A stretch of DNA of 64,000 nucleotides, taken from contig NZ_FNBO01000001.1 in NCBI RefSeq assembly GCF_900102375.1, forward strand, positions 248,001-312,000, written 5' to 3'. Made by a program: the position numbers and the translations under genes. Positions within the stretch are counted from its first letter, which is position 1. Every line of letters begins with the position of its first letter. Shown here one piece after another: positions 1 to 7,189 of this stretch. The notes beneath the pieces are model-generated. The model did not search any database. It had not been told where the DNA came from and saw only the letters and a program-made list of their open reading frames with translations. Source of the stretch: Halorubrum xinjiangense. GTDB lineage: Archaea > Halobacteriota > Halobacteria > Halobacteriales > Haloferacaceae.

Positions 1-1631
1 TCGTCGTCGACCGCGCGGTCGATCAGCCGCATCTCGCCGGTGGTTAGGGTTCCGGTCTTGTCGAAAACGACGGTGTCGGCGTCGCGGATCCGCTCGAAGA
101 CGGTGTCGTCGAAGACGACGATGCTGCGTTCTAAGGCGTCGCGGATCCCCGCGGCGACCGCGAGCGGCGTCGCCAGCCCGAGCGCGCACGGGCAGGAGAC
201 GATGAGCACCGTCAGCCCGACGAGCATCGCGTCGGTCGGGGCGCCGCCGAGCGCGAGCGACGCGCCGGCGGCGACGACCGCGATGACGAGGACCGCCGGG
301 ACGAAGGCGGTCGCGAGCCGGTCCGCGAGCTTCTGGACGCCGTGGTTCCCACTCTGGAGGTCGTAGACCAGCTCCGCGACGCGGTCGAGGCTGGACGTGG
401 CGTCCGGGCCGACCGCGACCGTGAGCGAGCCGTCCGCGACGACGGAGCCGCCGACGACCGCGTCGCCGGCGACCTTCCGGACCGGGAGCGACTCGCCGGT
501 GACGACCGACTCGTCGACCGCGGCGTCGCCGTCGACCGCCTCGCCGTCGACCGGGACCCGCTCGCCGGCGCGCACGAGCAGCCGGTCGCCCGGTTCGAGC
601 GCCTCGACGGCGACCGACTCGGTCTCGCCCGCGTCGGTCAGCCGGCGCGCGTCGTCGACCTGGACCGCGGTGACCTCCGAGAGCAGCGCCGTCGCGCGGT
701 CTTTCACCGAGTCCTCGTAGTGATTGCCGACCGTGACGATGACGATGATCGCGACGGTCACGTCGTAGTAGATGGAGGGCGACTCGACGAAGATCACCGC
801 CAGCGTGCTGTAGAGGTACGCGCTCACCGCCGCGATGGCGACGAGCAGGTCCATGTTCGGCGAGCGCGTCTTGGCGCTGACGTACGCGCCGCGCAAGATT
901 GGCTTCCCGGTGAAAAAGAGGACGATGGTGGTCAGGACGGCGATGACGATGAAGAAGTACGTTCCGGAGGTGGAGGCCATCGCCTCGTTGAGGTAGTCGA
1001 GGGTCCGTTGGTCGTAGAAGGGGAACGCGAAGTACGTCGGGTAGATTAAGACGATGTACTGTAGCATCACGGCCATCCCGACGAGGACGCCCGCCGCGAG
1101 CCGCGCGGTCGCCATGTTGCTCGCCTGCCGGCGCGAGAAGGCGTCGTCGCGGGCGTACGCGCTGTAGCCGAGCCCGCTCACCGTCTCGGTGAGCTCGTCG
1201 ATAGAGACGGCGTCCGGGTCGCGGTCGACGCGCACCGTGTCCGTGACGTAGCTCGCGCTCGCGGCGCTGACGCCGTCGGCGTCGGTCGCGACCGTCTCGA
1301 TGAACGCCTCGCAGGTCGCGCAGTGCATCCCGTCGACCTCCAGGTACGTCGGCTCGTGGCCGTCGGGGAGGTCGCGGTCGGCGTCGCCGGACCCGCTCGG
1401 CTCCTCGCCGCCCCGCTCCCGCCGGCGCTCGCGGACGGCGTCGGCGTCGACGTCGACGTCGCCGAGCGCGCCGTACACGTCGCGGCAGCCGATGCAGCAG
1501 AAGCGGTTGCCGTCGTCGTCGGTGACGTCGACGCCGTCGGTCGGGAGCTCGCAGAGGGTACACGCGCCCGGATCGTCGGCCGGCCCCTCGGACGCGTCGC
1601 CGCCCGCGCCCGGGTCGGGGGTCCGGCTCAT
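1..1631 (-). CDS. copA: Heavy-metal (copper) translocating P1B-type ATPase, C-terminus cut by window edge
   Basis: An integral membrane ATPase that moves a soft metal, most likely Cu(I), across the membrane. The first 543 or so residues are present. An N-terminal segment has two Cys pairs (CTLC and CCIGC, residues ~24-45) like the extra metal-binding domain of CcoI/FixI-type ATPases. It is followed by an HMA domain with GMHCATC, membrane helices, the actuator motif TGES, the ion-binding SCPCALG in helix 6 and the phosphorylation motif DKTGT near the window start. The ATG lies 1 nt past the stop of the upstream SafE-like gene, so the two are translationally coupled. The N-terminal domain plus SafE neighbour resembles bacterial ccoI-type clusters that supply copper to cuproenzymes; a role in copper supply rather than pure detoxification is inference. 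The symbol is given by family only. Confidence 0.9.
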   Translation of the reverse strand, partial: MSRTPDPGAGGDASEGPADDPGACTLCELPTDGVDVTDDDGNRFCCIGCRDVYGALGDVDVDADAVRERRRERGGEEPSGSGDADRDLPDGHEPTYLEVDGMHCATCEAFIETVATDADGVSAASASYVTDTVRVDRDPDAVSIDELTETVSGLGYSAYARDDAFSRRQASNMATARLAAGVLVGMAVMLQYIVLIYPTYFAFPFYDQRTLDYLNEAMASTSGTYFFIVIAVLTTIVLFFTGKPILRGAYVSAKTRSPNMDLLVAIAAVSAYLYSTLAVIFVESPSIYYDVTVAIIVIVTVGNHYEDSVKDRATALLSEVTAVQVDDARRLTDAGETESVAVEALEPGDRLLVRAGERVPVDGEAVDGDAAVDESVVTGESLPVRKVAGDAVVGGSVVADGSLTVAVGPDATSSLDRVAELVYDLQSGNHGVQKLADRLATAFVPAVLVIAVVAAGASLALGGAPTDAMLVGLTVLIVSCPCALGLATPLAVAAGIRDALERSIVVFDDTVFERIRDADTVVFDKTGTLTTGEMRLIDRAVDD

Positions 1632-1632
1632 C

Positions 1633-2466
1633 TCACATTCCCCCCATGCCGGCGTCGAGCGGGTTCCAGAACGGGAGCCGCGGGTGCGGCACGTGGACCC
1701 CGACGGACATCAACCCGTGGGCGAACAGCACGTAGCCGAGCGCGACGAACGCGACGCCGAGCAGCCGGTGGACTCGGCGGCGGTGGACGGGGTCGATGCT
1801 CTCGATCAGCGTCCCGTAGGCGAAGACCGCGGGGATCGTGCCGAGCCCGAGCGCGCCGAGCGCGACGCCGCCCGCGACCGCCGAGCCGCTCGCGAAGGCG
1901 TACAGGTACGCCGGGTAGAGGATCGGACAGGGAAGCAGGCCGTGGACCGCGCCGAGCGCGACGATGCCGGGGCCGTTCGCGAGCCGGTCGACGTACCCCG
2001 TGAGCCAGCCGGTGACGCGTTCGAGCCCGGGGAGGTGGACGCCGCCGGTCGCGCCGCCGAGGAGATACCGGACGCCGACGGCGATGACCGCCGCGCCGAC
2101 GAGGAGCCCGACCCCGCCGCGGACGGCATCCGCGGTGCCGGTCAGGGTCGCGGTGGTGACGAACACCGCGCCGCCGAGCGCGCCTAGGAGGGTCCCGATC
2201 GTCGCGTAGCTCGCCGCGCGCCCAAGGTTGAACAGCGCGTGCTGGCGCACCTCGTAGGTGGTGAGGTGTCCCTCGCGGCCGGTCGACGCGCTCGCGGTCG
2301 AGGCGGCGCCCGCTCCGCCGCCGTCGGTCCGTCCGGCGTCGGCGTCCATCCGGCTCGCGTAGACGGTGACCAGCGGGCCGCACATCCCGATACAGTGGGC
2401 GCCGCCGAGCAGCCCGATCGCGGCGAACAACAGGACGTCGGTTCCGAGGAGCGGCGAGAGGTCCAT
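1633..2466 (-). CDS. Sulfite exporter TauE/SafE (UreH/DsbD_2-type) family membrane protein
   Basis: A 277-residue polytopic membrane protein. The first helix holds GGAHCIGMCGP (residues ~21-31), the signature of the DsbD_2/UreH branch of the family. A Ser/Gly-rich loop with acidic residues follows (residues ~42-65), then about five more hydrophobic segments. A purine-rich GGAGGT lies 11 nt upstream of the ATG, an unusually clear Shine-Dalgarno for this genome. It is coupled to the downstream P-type ATPase. In bacteria this pair accompanies copper delivery to terminal oxidases. The family is clear; the transported species is unknown. Confidence 0.85.
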   Translation of the reverse strand: MDLSPLLGTDVLLFAAIGLLGGAHCIGMCGPLVTVYASRMDADAGRTDGGGAGAASTASASTGREGHLTTYEVRQHALFNLGRAASYATIGTLLGALGGAVFVTTATLTGTADAVRGGVGLLVGAAVIAVGVRYLLGGATGGVHLPGLERVTGWLTGYVDRLANGPGIVALGAVHGLLPCPILYPAYLYAFASGSAVAGGVALGALGLGTIPAVFAYGTLIESIDPVHRRRVHRLLGVAFVALGYVLFAHGLMSVGVHVPHPRLPFWNPLDAGMGGM

Positions 2467-2571
2467 GTCGATCAGTTACCTCCCGTTCGGGGCGCGGGCG
2501 GAAACGGATTTCGGCGGGTGGAAACGGCGAGGCGGGTCGCAGTTCGCCGGGCGGAAACGGCAGTGTTGGCC

Positions 2572-2642
2572 GCGGCTCGTCCGGCGGCGGTCCGGCCCGC
2601 GGCTCGTCCGGCGGCAGTCCGGCCCGCGGCTCGTCCGGCGGC
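2572..2642. repeat. Tandem repeat, 27-bp unit, about 2.6 copies
   Basis: Units at 2572-2598, 2599-2625 and 2626-2642 (partial) differ at one base (position 18 of the unit, G or A). It lies in the intergenic gap between the halocyanin-like gene and the SafE-like gene, just downstream of the former's stop codon. Related, more diverged GGCGGG/GGAAACGGC repeats extend to about 2500. The repeat unit is in phase with codons, but I see no gene there. Confidence 0.85.
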
Positions 2643-2662
2643 TGCGAGGCGGGTCACGCCGG

Positions 2663-3088
2663 TCACTCCTCCACGACGACGGTCCCGAACATCCCGCCCT
2701 CGCGGTGGGGGATACAGACGTACTCGTAGGCGCCGGGCACGGTGAACGTGTGTTCGAAGCGGTCGCCGCTCTCTAAGATACCGCCGAAGTCGTCGTCCCA
2801 CGCCGCCGCCGCGGTGTCGTAGTCGTCGAAGCCGCCCGACGCGAAGAACTCGGCGCCCTCCGGGATCCCGCCCTCGGTCGCGGTGACGGTGTGCGCCCGC
2901 GCGCTCGTGTTCTCCCAGACGACGGTGTCGCCGACCGAGACCGTGATCTCTCGGGGTTGGTAGGCGGACGCGAGCATCCCGACGTCGAAGTCCGGTTCGC
3001 CGCCGACGCCCGCACACCCGGCGAGCCCGACGGTCGCCGCCGCGCCCCCGACGGCGCCGGCCTCTCGGAGGAACCGTCTGCGATACAT
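2663..3088 (-). CDS. Halocyanin-like blue copper lipoprotein (cupredoxin domain)
   Basis: A 141-residue exported electron carrier of the plastocyanin/halocyanin type. The N-terminus has a twin-arginine stretch (RRRF) and a lipobox (LAGCAG, Cys ~25), so it is predicted to be exported by Tat and lipid-anchored outside the membrane. The cupredoxin fold carries a His in ARAHTV (residue ~64) and the C-terminal copper loop C-x2-H-x4-M (CIPHREGGM, residues ~128-136), giving the His-Cys-His-Met ligand set. It lies upstream of the SafE-like/P-ATPase pair and could be a recipient of the copper they handle (inference). The ATG at 3088 was chosen because the Tat motif starts there; the frame stays open upstream only because of high GC. 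Confidence 0.88.
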   Translation of the reverse strand: MYRRRFLREAGAVGGAAATVGLAGCAGVGGEPDFDVGMLASAYQPREITVSVGDTVVWENTSARAHTVTATEGGIPEGAEFFASGGFDDYDTAAAAWDDDFGGILESGDRFEHTFTVPGAYEYVCIPHREGGMFGTVVVEE

Positions 3089-3181
3089 ACCCCATCTGAG
3101 GGCCTGAGGGGTTTCAATACCGCGGTCGCCCCCGCCGCGTGGGAACAGATTTCTCGTCGCGATCGGGGCGCGACCGGCCCC

Positions 3182-3247
3182 GACCGATCCCGACTTCGAC
3201 CCCGACCGATCCCGACTCCGACCCCGACCGATCCCGACTTCGACCCC
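3182..3247. repeat. Tandem repeat, 22-bp unit, 3 copies
   Basis: Three direct units at 3182-3203, 3204-3225 and 3226-3247 differ at a single position (T/C/T at unit base 15). They fill the gap between the end of the HTH-10 regulator gene (3255) and the start of the halocyanin-like gene (3088), both on the minus strand. The array sits just downstream of the regulator's stop codon. A degenerate partial unit precedes it. Confidence 0.9.
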
Positions 3248-3254
3248 GACGACC

Positions 3255-4040
3255 TCACCCGCCGACGAGGTCCTCGAAGACGCGACGCTGCGCCGCTGCG
3301 AGGTGTTCCGAGAACGTGGCGCGGGCGATGCCGATGGCGTCGGCCACCTCGGTCGCGCTCGCCCCGCGGGGGTATTCGAAGTAGCCGAGCCGGTGGGCGG
3401 TTCGGACGACCTCGCGCTGCCGCTCGGTGAGTCGCCCTCGGTCGACGACGACCGGGTCCGATCGGGTGTCGGCCCCGCCGGAGCTCGTGAGCCGCTCGAG
3501 CCGCACCGACCCGCCGGTCGCCTCCAGCGCGTCGATGACGTCGCCGACCGGGTCCGCCGCGGGCAGCGACAGCCGGAGCCGGACCCGGTCGGGCGCCGTC
3601 CGGACCGTGACCGACGAGACCGGGTACCCGAGCGACTCGACGGCGTCGGACGGGTACTGCCCCGGCGCCCGGCTCCGACAGCGGTAGACGCGCTCGTCGC
3701 CGCCGTCGAAGACGAGCTCGGCGTCGACCGCGCGGTCGGCGCGGAACTGCGAGACGACCGCGTCGTCGACGCGGACGCGGTCGACGTCCTCCGCGACGGC
3801 CCCGGGCGGCAGTGCCGCCGCCACCGGCGCGGGCGCCGGGTCGCGGACCACGATCTCGACGCGGACGCCGGCGTCCCCGGAGCGCGCCGTGGCGCGGGCC
3901 CGTTCGGCGCCTCGCGGCGCGTCCGAACCGCTCCGAGCCGCGTCTGTGGAGCCGACGACACCGGAATCGGTCGAGCCGGCGCCCCCGGATTCGGGGCGAT
4001 CGGCGTGACCGGAGTCAGACGACCGCGACCGCTGTCCCAT
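3255..4040 (-). CDS. HTH-10 (bacterio-opsin activator-like) transcriptional regulator
   Basis: A 261-residue protein with a low-complexity N-terminus (residues 1-60), a central alpha/beta region (~60-200) and a C-terminal HTH_10 domain beginning LTERQREVV and containing the recognition-helix region around ATEVADAIGIARATFSEHL. This C-terminal domain is the DNA-binding part of Bat. The PAS and GAF sensor domains of classical Bat are absent, so it is a short Bat-like regulator. A T-tract promoter element (4063-4071 on the plus strand, read as T's) is centred 28 nt from the ATG, supporting this start and a leaderless mRNA. It is divergent from the carotenoid desaturase gene and 1.8 kb from halorhodopsin, which has a Bat-type UAS. 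Regulation of those genes is inference. Confidence 0.85.
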   Translation of the reverse strand: MGQRSRSSDSGHADRPESGGAGSTDSGVVGSTDAARSGSDAPRGAERARATARSGDAGVRVEIVVRDPAPAPVAAALPPGAVAEDVDRVRVDDAVVSQFRADRAVDAELVFDGGDERVYRCRSRAPGQYPSDAVESLGYPVSSVTVRTAPDRVRLRLSLPAADPVGDVIDALEATGGSVRLERLTSSGGADTRSDPVVVDRGRLTERQREVVRTAHRLGYFEYPRGASATEVADAIGIARATFSEHLAAAQRRVFEDLVGG

Positions 4041-4174
4041 ACCTCGATTCTGCGGTCGAAGCCGGAAAAAAAGCGAGCCGAACGAGTACGCGTCGCCGCG
4101 ACTCCGCGGACAGACTGATAAAGGCCCGTCGAGAGTTGGAAACGACTCACACGGCGCGAGCCCGTACCACGCGC

Positions 4175-5707
4175 ATGAACGAGCAGTCGCTCCGCGGGCG
4201 GTCGGTGGGAGTCGTCGGGGCGGGCGTCGGCGGGCTCTCCGCGGCGGCCTACCTCGCGGCCGCCGGCGCGGAGGTGACGGTGTACGAGCGCGCCGAGCGC
4301 GTCGGGGGCGTCGCCGGGCGGCTGGAGTTCGACGGGTTCCAGTTCGACACCGGCCCGTCGTGGTACCTGCTCCCGGACCTGTTCGAGCGGTTCTTCGAGG
4401 ACTTCGACCGGTCGCCGGGGGAGTTCTACGAGCTGACCCGGCTCGACCCGCACTACCGCGTGTTCTGGGACGACGGCGACCGCGCCGACGTGCCCGCCGA
4501 CCCGGAGTCGGCCGCGGACCTGTTCGAGGCGTACGAGCCGGGCGCGGGCGCGGCGTTCCGCGAGTACCTCGAGGACGCCGAGCGGGCGTACAACGCCGGA
4601 ATGGAGCGGTTCGTTCTCCCCGGGCGGTCGCGGTTCCGCGACTACCTCTCGCTCGACGTCGTCGCCGGGGGGCGAGAGCTCGACCTGCTCTCCAGCCTCG
4701 ACGAGACGGTGCGCTCGTACGTCGACCACCCGAAGCTCAGGCAGCTGCTGGAGTACACGCTGGTGTTCCTCGGCGGCTCGCCGCACAACACCCCGGCGCT
4801 GTACCAGCTGATGAGCCACGTCGACTACGGGCTCGGCGTCTACTACCCGATGGGCGGGATGTACGAGGTGATCGAGGCCGTCGAGTCGGTTGCGCGCGAC
4901 GCCGGCGCCGACGTTCACACGGGTGTCGAGGTGACGGGGTTAACACCGGTCGACGGCGGCGTCGAGGTGGCGCTCGGCGGCGACCGCTACGTCCACGATC
5001 GGGTGGTCTGTAACGCCCCGCCCGCGCACGTCGAGGGCGAGCTGCTCCCCGACGACGCCGTGCCACGGCTCGGCGACTACTGGGGCCGCCGGACGTACGG
5101 CCCCTCGGCGCACCTGCTGTACCTCGGCGTCGAGGGCGAGCTGCCGGATCTGGAACACCACACGCTCGCGCTCCCGACCGATTGGGACCCGCACTTCGAG
5201 GCGATATTCGACGAACCGGCCTGGCCGACCGGGGAGACGGAGCCGGTCTTGTACGTGAACGTGCCGTCCCGGACCGACCCGTCGGTCGCGCCCGACGGCC
5301 ACGAGGCGGTCGTCACGCTCGTGCCGCTCGCGCCCGGGCTCGATGACACGCCGGACCGGCGCGCGGCGCTCAGGGAGCGCGTCCTCGACGCGGTGGCGTC
5401 GCGGACCGGCGTCGACCTCCGGGACCGGATTGTCGCCGAGGAGTCGGCGTGCGTCTCCGAGTTCGCGGCGCGGTTCGACCAGCCCGGCGGGAGCGCGCTC
5501 GGGCTGGCGCACACGATGCGACAGACCGGCCCGCTCCGCCCCGGGCCGCGCGTCCGCGGCACCGACCGGCTCTACTACGTGGGCGGGAGCAGCAACCCCG
5601 GAATCGGCGTGCCGATGTGCCTGCTCGGCGGCGAGCACTGCGCGGCGGCGGTCGAGGCGGACGTCAGCGGGGGGGCCTTCGACCGGCTGCCGATGGTGGG
5701 TCAGTGA
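4175..5707 (+). CDS. Phytoene desaturase (CrtI) family carotenoid oxidoreductase
   Basis: A 510-residue FAD enzyme. The N-terminus has the dinucleotide-binding motif GAGVGGLSAAAYLAAAG (residues ~12-28) followed by the E-rich ribose-binding strand and GRLEFDGFQFDTGPSW, typical of CrtI desaturases. The C-terminus contains the family motif YYVGGSSNPGIGVPMCLLGG, which closes over FAD. It introduces double bonds into a C40 or C50 carotenoid precursor such as phytoene or a bacterioruberin intermediate. Which step cannot be decided from sequence alone. It lies directly upstream of halorhodopsin, fitting a shared retinal/carotenoid theme. The ATG at 4175 begins just before the Rossmann motif. Confidence 0.9.
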   Translation: MNEQSLRGRSVGVVGAGVGGLSAAAYLAAAGAEVTVYERAERVGGVAGRLEFDGFQFDTGPSWYLLPDLFERFFEDFDRSPGEFYELTRLDPHYRVFWDDGDRADVPADPESAADLFEAYEPGAGAAFREYLEDAERAYNAGMERFVLPGRSRFRDYLSLDVVAGGRELDLLSSLDETVRSYVDHPKLRQLLEYTLVFLGGSPHNTPALYQLMSHVDYGLGVYYPMGGMYEVIEAVESVARDAGADVHTGVEVTGLTPVDGGVEVALGGDRYVHDRVVCNAPPAHVEGELLPDDAVPRLGDYWGRRTYGPSAHLLYLGVEGELPDLEHHTLALPTDWDPHFEAIFDEPAWPTGETEPVLYVNVPSRTDPSVAPDGHEAVVTLVPLAPGLDDTPDRRAALRERVLDAVASRTGVDLRDRIVAEESACVSEFAARFDQPGGSALGLAHTMRQTGPLRPGPRVRGTDRLYYVGGSSNPGIGVPMCLLGGEHCAAAVEADVSGGAFDRLPMVGQ

Positions 5708-5797
5708 GCGGCGCCGGAGAACGACACTCGTCCACGGTCATCCGGCAGAGAACAAACATTTCAAAAAACCGGTCCAGATATCGAAAGCGGTCAGAAA

Positions 5798-5812
5798 ACC
5801 TTACCAGTTAGG
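5798..5812 (+). promoter_or_regulatory. Bat-type upstream activating sequence of halorhodopsin
   Basis: ACCTTACCAGTTAGG matches the published haloarchaeal bop-regulon UAS pattern ACCcnactagTTnGG at every invariant position, with two mismatches at lower-weight positions (comparison from memory of the consensus). It lies about 8 bp upstream of a TATA-like box, the usual UAS geometry. Confidence 0.75.
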
Positions 5813-5820
5813 TTGGTACA

Positions 5821-5830
5821 TTTAATAAAT
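5821..5830 (+). promoter_or_regulatory. TATA box of the halorhodopsin gene
   Basis: TTTAATAAAT in a sharp AT-rich dip; its centre is about 29 nt upstream of the ATG at 5855, predicting a transcript that starts within a few nucleotides of the start codon. Confidence 0.75.
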
Positions 5831-5854
5831 ACGCGACGTGATCAGCAGTGTCGC

Positions 5855-6727
5855 ATGATTGAAACAGCCGCGGCTGACTTACTCGCAAGCGGAACAGTCC
5901 CGCTCGAAATGACCCAGACCGAGATATTCCAATTCATTCAGAGCAACACGCTGTTGAGCGCGTCGCTCTGGGTGAACATCGCCCTCGCGGGCCTGTCGAT
6001 CCTCCTGTTCGTCTATATGGGACGGAACGTGGAGGACCCCCGGGCACAGCTGATCTTCGTCGCGACCCTGATGGTACCGCTGGTGTCCATCTCCAGTTAC
6101 ACGGGGCTCGTCTCCGGGCTCACAGTGAGCTTCCTGGAGATGCCGGCCGGCCACGCGCTCGCCGGGGCCGGGGCCGGTCCGGAGGGCGGCGTGTTCACCC
6201 CGTGGGGCCGGTACCTCACGTGGGCGTTCTCGACGCCGATGATCCTCGTCGCGCTCGGGCTGCTGGCCGGATCGAACATGAGCAAACTGTTCACCGCCGT
6301 GGTGGCCGACGTCGGGATGTGTATCACCGGCCTCGCGGCCGCGCTGACCACGTCCTCCCTCCTGCTGCGGTGGGTCTGGTACGCGATCAGCTGCGCGTTC
6401 TTCGTCGTCGTCCTCTACATCCTGCTCGCCGAGTGGGCGCAGGACGCGGAGGTCGCCGGCACCGCGGACATCTTCAACACGCTGAAGGTGCTCACCGTGG
6501 TCCTCTGGCTCGGCTACCCGATCTTCTGGGCGCTCGGCGCCGAGGGGATCGCGGTGCTGGACATCGCGATCACCTCGTGGGCGTACAGCGGGATGGACAT
6601 CATCGCGAAGTACCTCTTCGCGTTCCTCCTGCTGCGCTGGGTCGTCAACAACGAGCGGACGGTCGCCGACATGGCGTCCGGGCTCGGCTCGGCATCCCGC
6701 AGCGGCGCGGCGCCCGCCGACGACTGA
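5855..6727 (+). CDS. hop: Halorhodopsin, light-driven chloride pump
   Basis: A 290-residue seven-helix retinal protein. The helix C segment RYLTWAFSTPMILVA gives Thr122, Ser126 and Ala133 at the positions of bacteriorhodopsin Asp85, Thr89 and Asp96. This TSA combination marks an inward chloride pump, not a proton pump. Arg119 is conserved, Asp248 matches BR Asp212 and Lys252 in DIIAKYLF is the retinal Schiff-base lysine. Numbering runs four residues behind Natronomonas halorhodopsin (291 aa). The ATG at 5855 fits a TATA box about 29 nt upstream; an in-frame ATG at 5813 would lie upstream of that box and is rejected. A Bat-type UAS precedes the promoter and a hairpin plus T-tract follows the gene. 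Confidence 0.97.
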   Translation: MIETAAADLLASGTVPLEMTQTEIFQFIQSNTLLSASLWVNIALAGLSILLFVYMGRNVEDPRAQLIFVATLMVPLVSISSYTGLVSGLTVSFLEMPAGHALAGAGAGPEGGVFTPWGRYLTWAFSTPMILVALGLLAGSNMSKLFTAVVADVGMCITGLAAALTTSSLLLRWVWYAISCAFFVVVLYILLAEWAQDAEVAGTADIFNTLKVLTVVLWLGYPIFWALGAEGIAVLDIAITSWAYSGMDIIAKYLFAFLLLRWVVNNERTVADMASGLGSASRSGAAPADD

Positions 6728-6729
6728 TC

Positions 6730-6773
6730 GACCGCGGCGCGGTCGCAGTCGGACTCTCGCGGATTTCTTTTTA
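6730..6773 (+). terminator. Hairpin and oligo-T terminator after halorhodopsin
   Basis: A perfect 6-bp stem with 3-nt loop (GACCGCGGCGCGGTC, 6730-6744) is followed about 20 nt later by a T-rich tract (6764-6773). It sits directly behind the stop codon of hop. Confidence 0.6.
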
Positions 6774-6850
6774 GCCGGTTCCACCCCCGCCGGCCGCAGG
6801 TCTGCCGGCCGAGAGAAAAGCGCTAAACCCGCGGCGGCGGTGGAGACAGT

Positions 6851-7189
6851 ATGAAACAGGCCATCGTCGCCCGGACGGACATCGGCATGGGCGAGGGGAA
6901 GCTCGCCGCGCAGGTCGCGCACGCGTCGCTGTCGGCGTACCAGGACGCCGGCCGGCGAGCCCGGAAGAAGTGGCAGGGCGAGGGGCAAAAGAAGGTCGTC
7001 CTGAAGGGGGACTCGGAGAGCCAGCTGTTCGAACTCGCCGACAAGGCCGACACAGAGGGGCTCCCGTACGCGATCGTCCGCGACGCCGGCCACACGCAGC
7101 TGGAGCCCGGCACCGTCACCGCGCTCGCGGTCGGCCCCGCACGCGACGACAGCGTCGACCGGGTCACCGGCGACCTCTCGCTGTACTGA
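6851..7189 (+). CDS. pth2: Peptidyl-tRNA hydrolase, archaeal Pth2 type
   Basis: A 112-residue enzyme that releases tRNA from dropped-off peptidyl-tRNA. It spans the whole Pth2 family: the N-terminal [24 protein letters not shown] stretch includes the conserved Gly-Lys-x-Ala-x-Gln, and the mid-part [22 protein letters not shown] carries the conserved Asp-Ala-Gly-His-Thr segment. Length is typical. Its TGA is immediately followed by the ATG of truD with no gap, so the two tRNA-related genes are coupled. Confidence 0.95.
   Translation: MKQAIVARTDIGMGEGKLAAQVAHASLSAYQDAGRRARKKWQGEGQKKVVLKGDSESQLFELADKADTEGLPYAIVRDAGHTQLEPGTVTALAVGPARDDSVDRVTGDLSLY

Noticed and set aside
2663-4918. A 751-codon open frame on the minus strand spanning the halocyanin-like gene and others.
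   Set aside because: Only its 3' part (2663-3088) encodes a real domain; the rest is antisense to crtI and other genes and reads as Arg/Pro/Val-rich, as expected for shadows in 70% GC DNA.
5813-5854. Upstream in-frame ATG of halorhodopsin (5813).
   Set aside because: It lies upstream of the TATA box that drives the gene, so it cannot be on the mRNA.
5855-6727. Bacteriorhodopsin (proton pump) as an alternative for the retinal protein.
   Set aside because: The proton acceptor and donor Asp residues are Thr122 and Ala133, so the protein is a chloride pump (TSA type).
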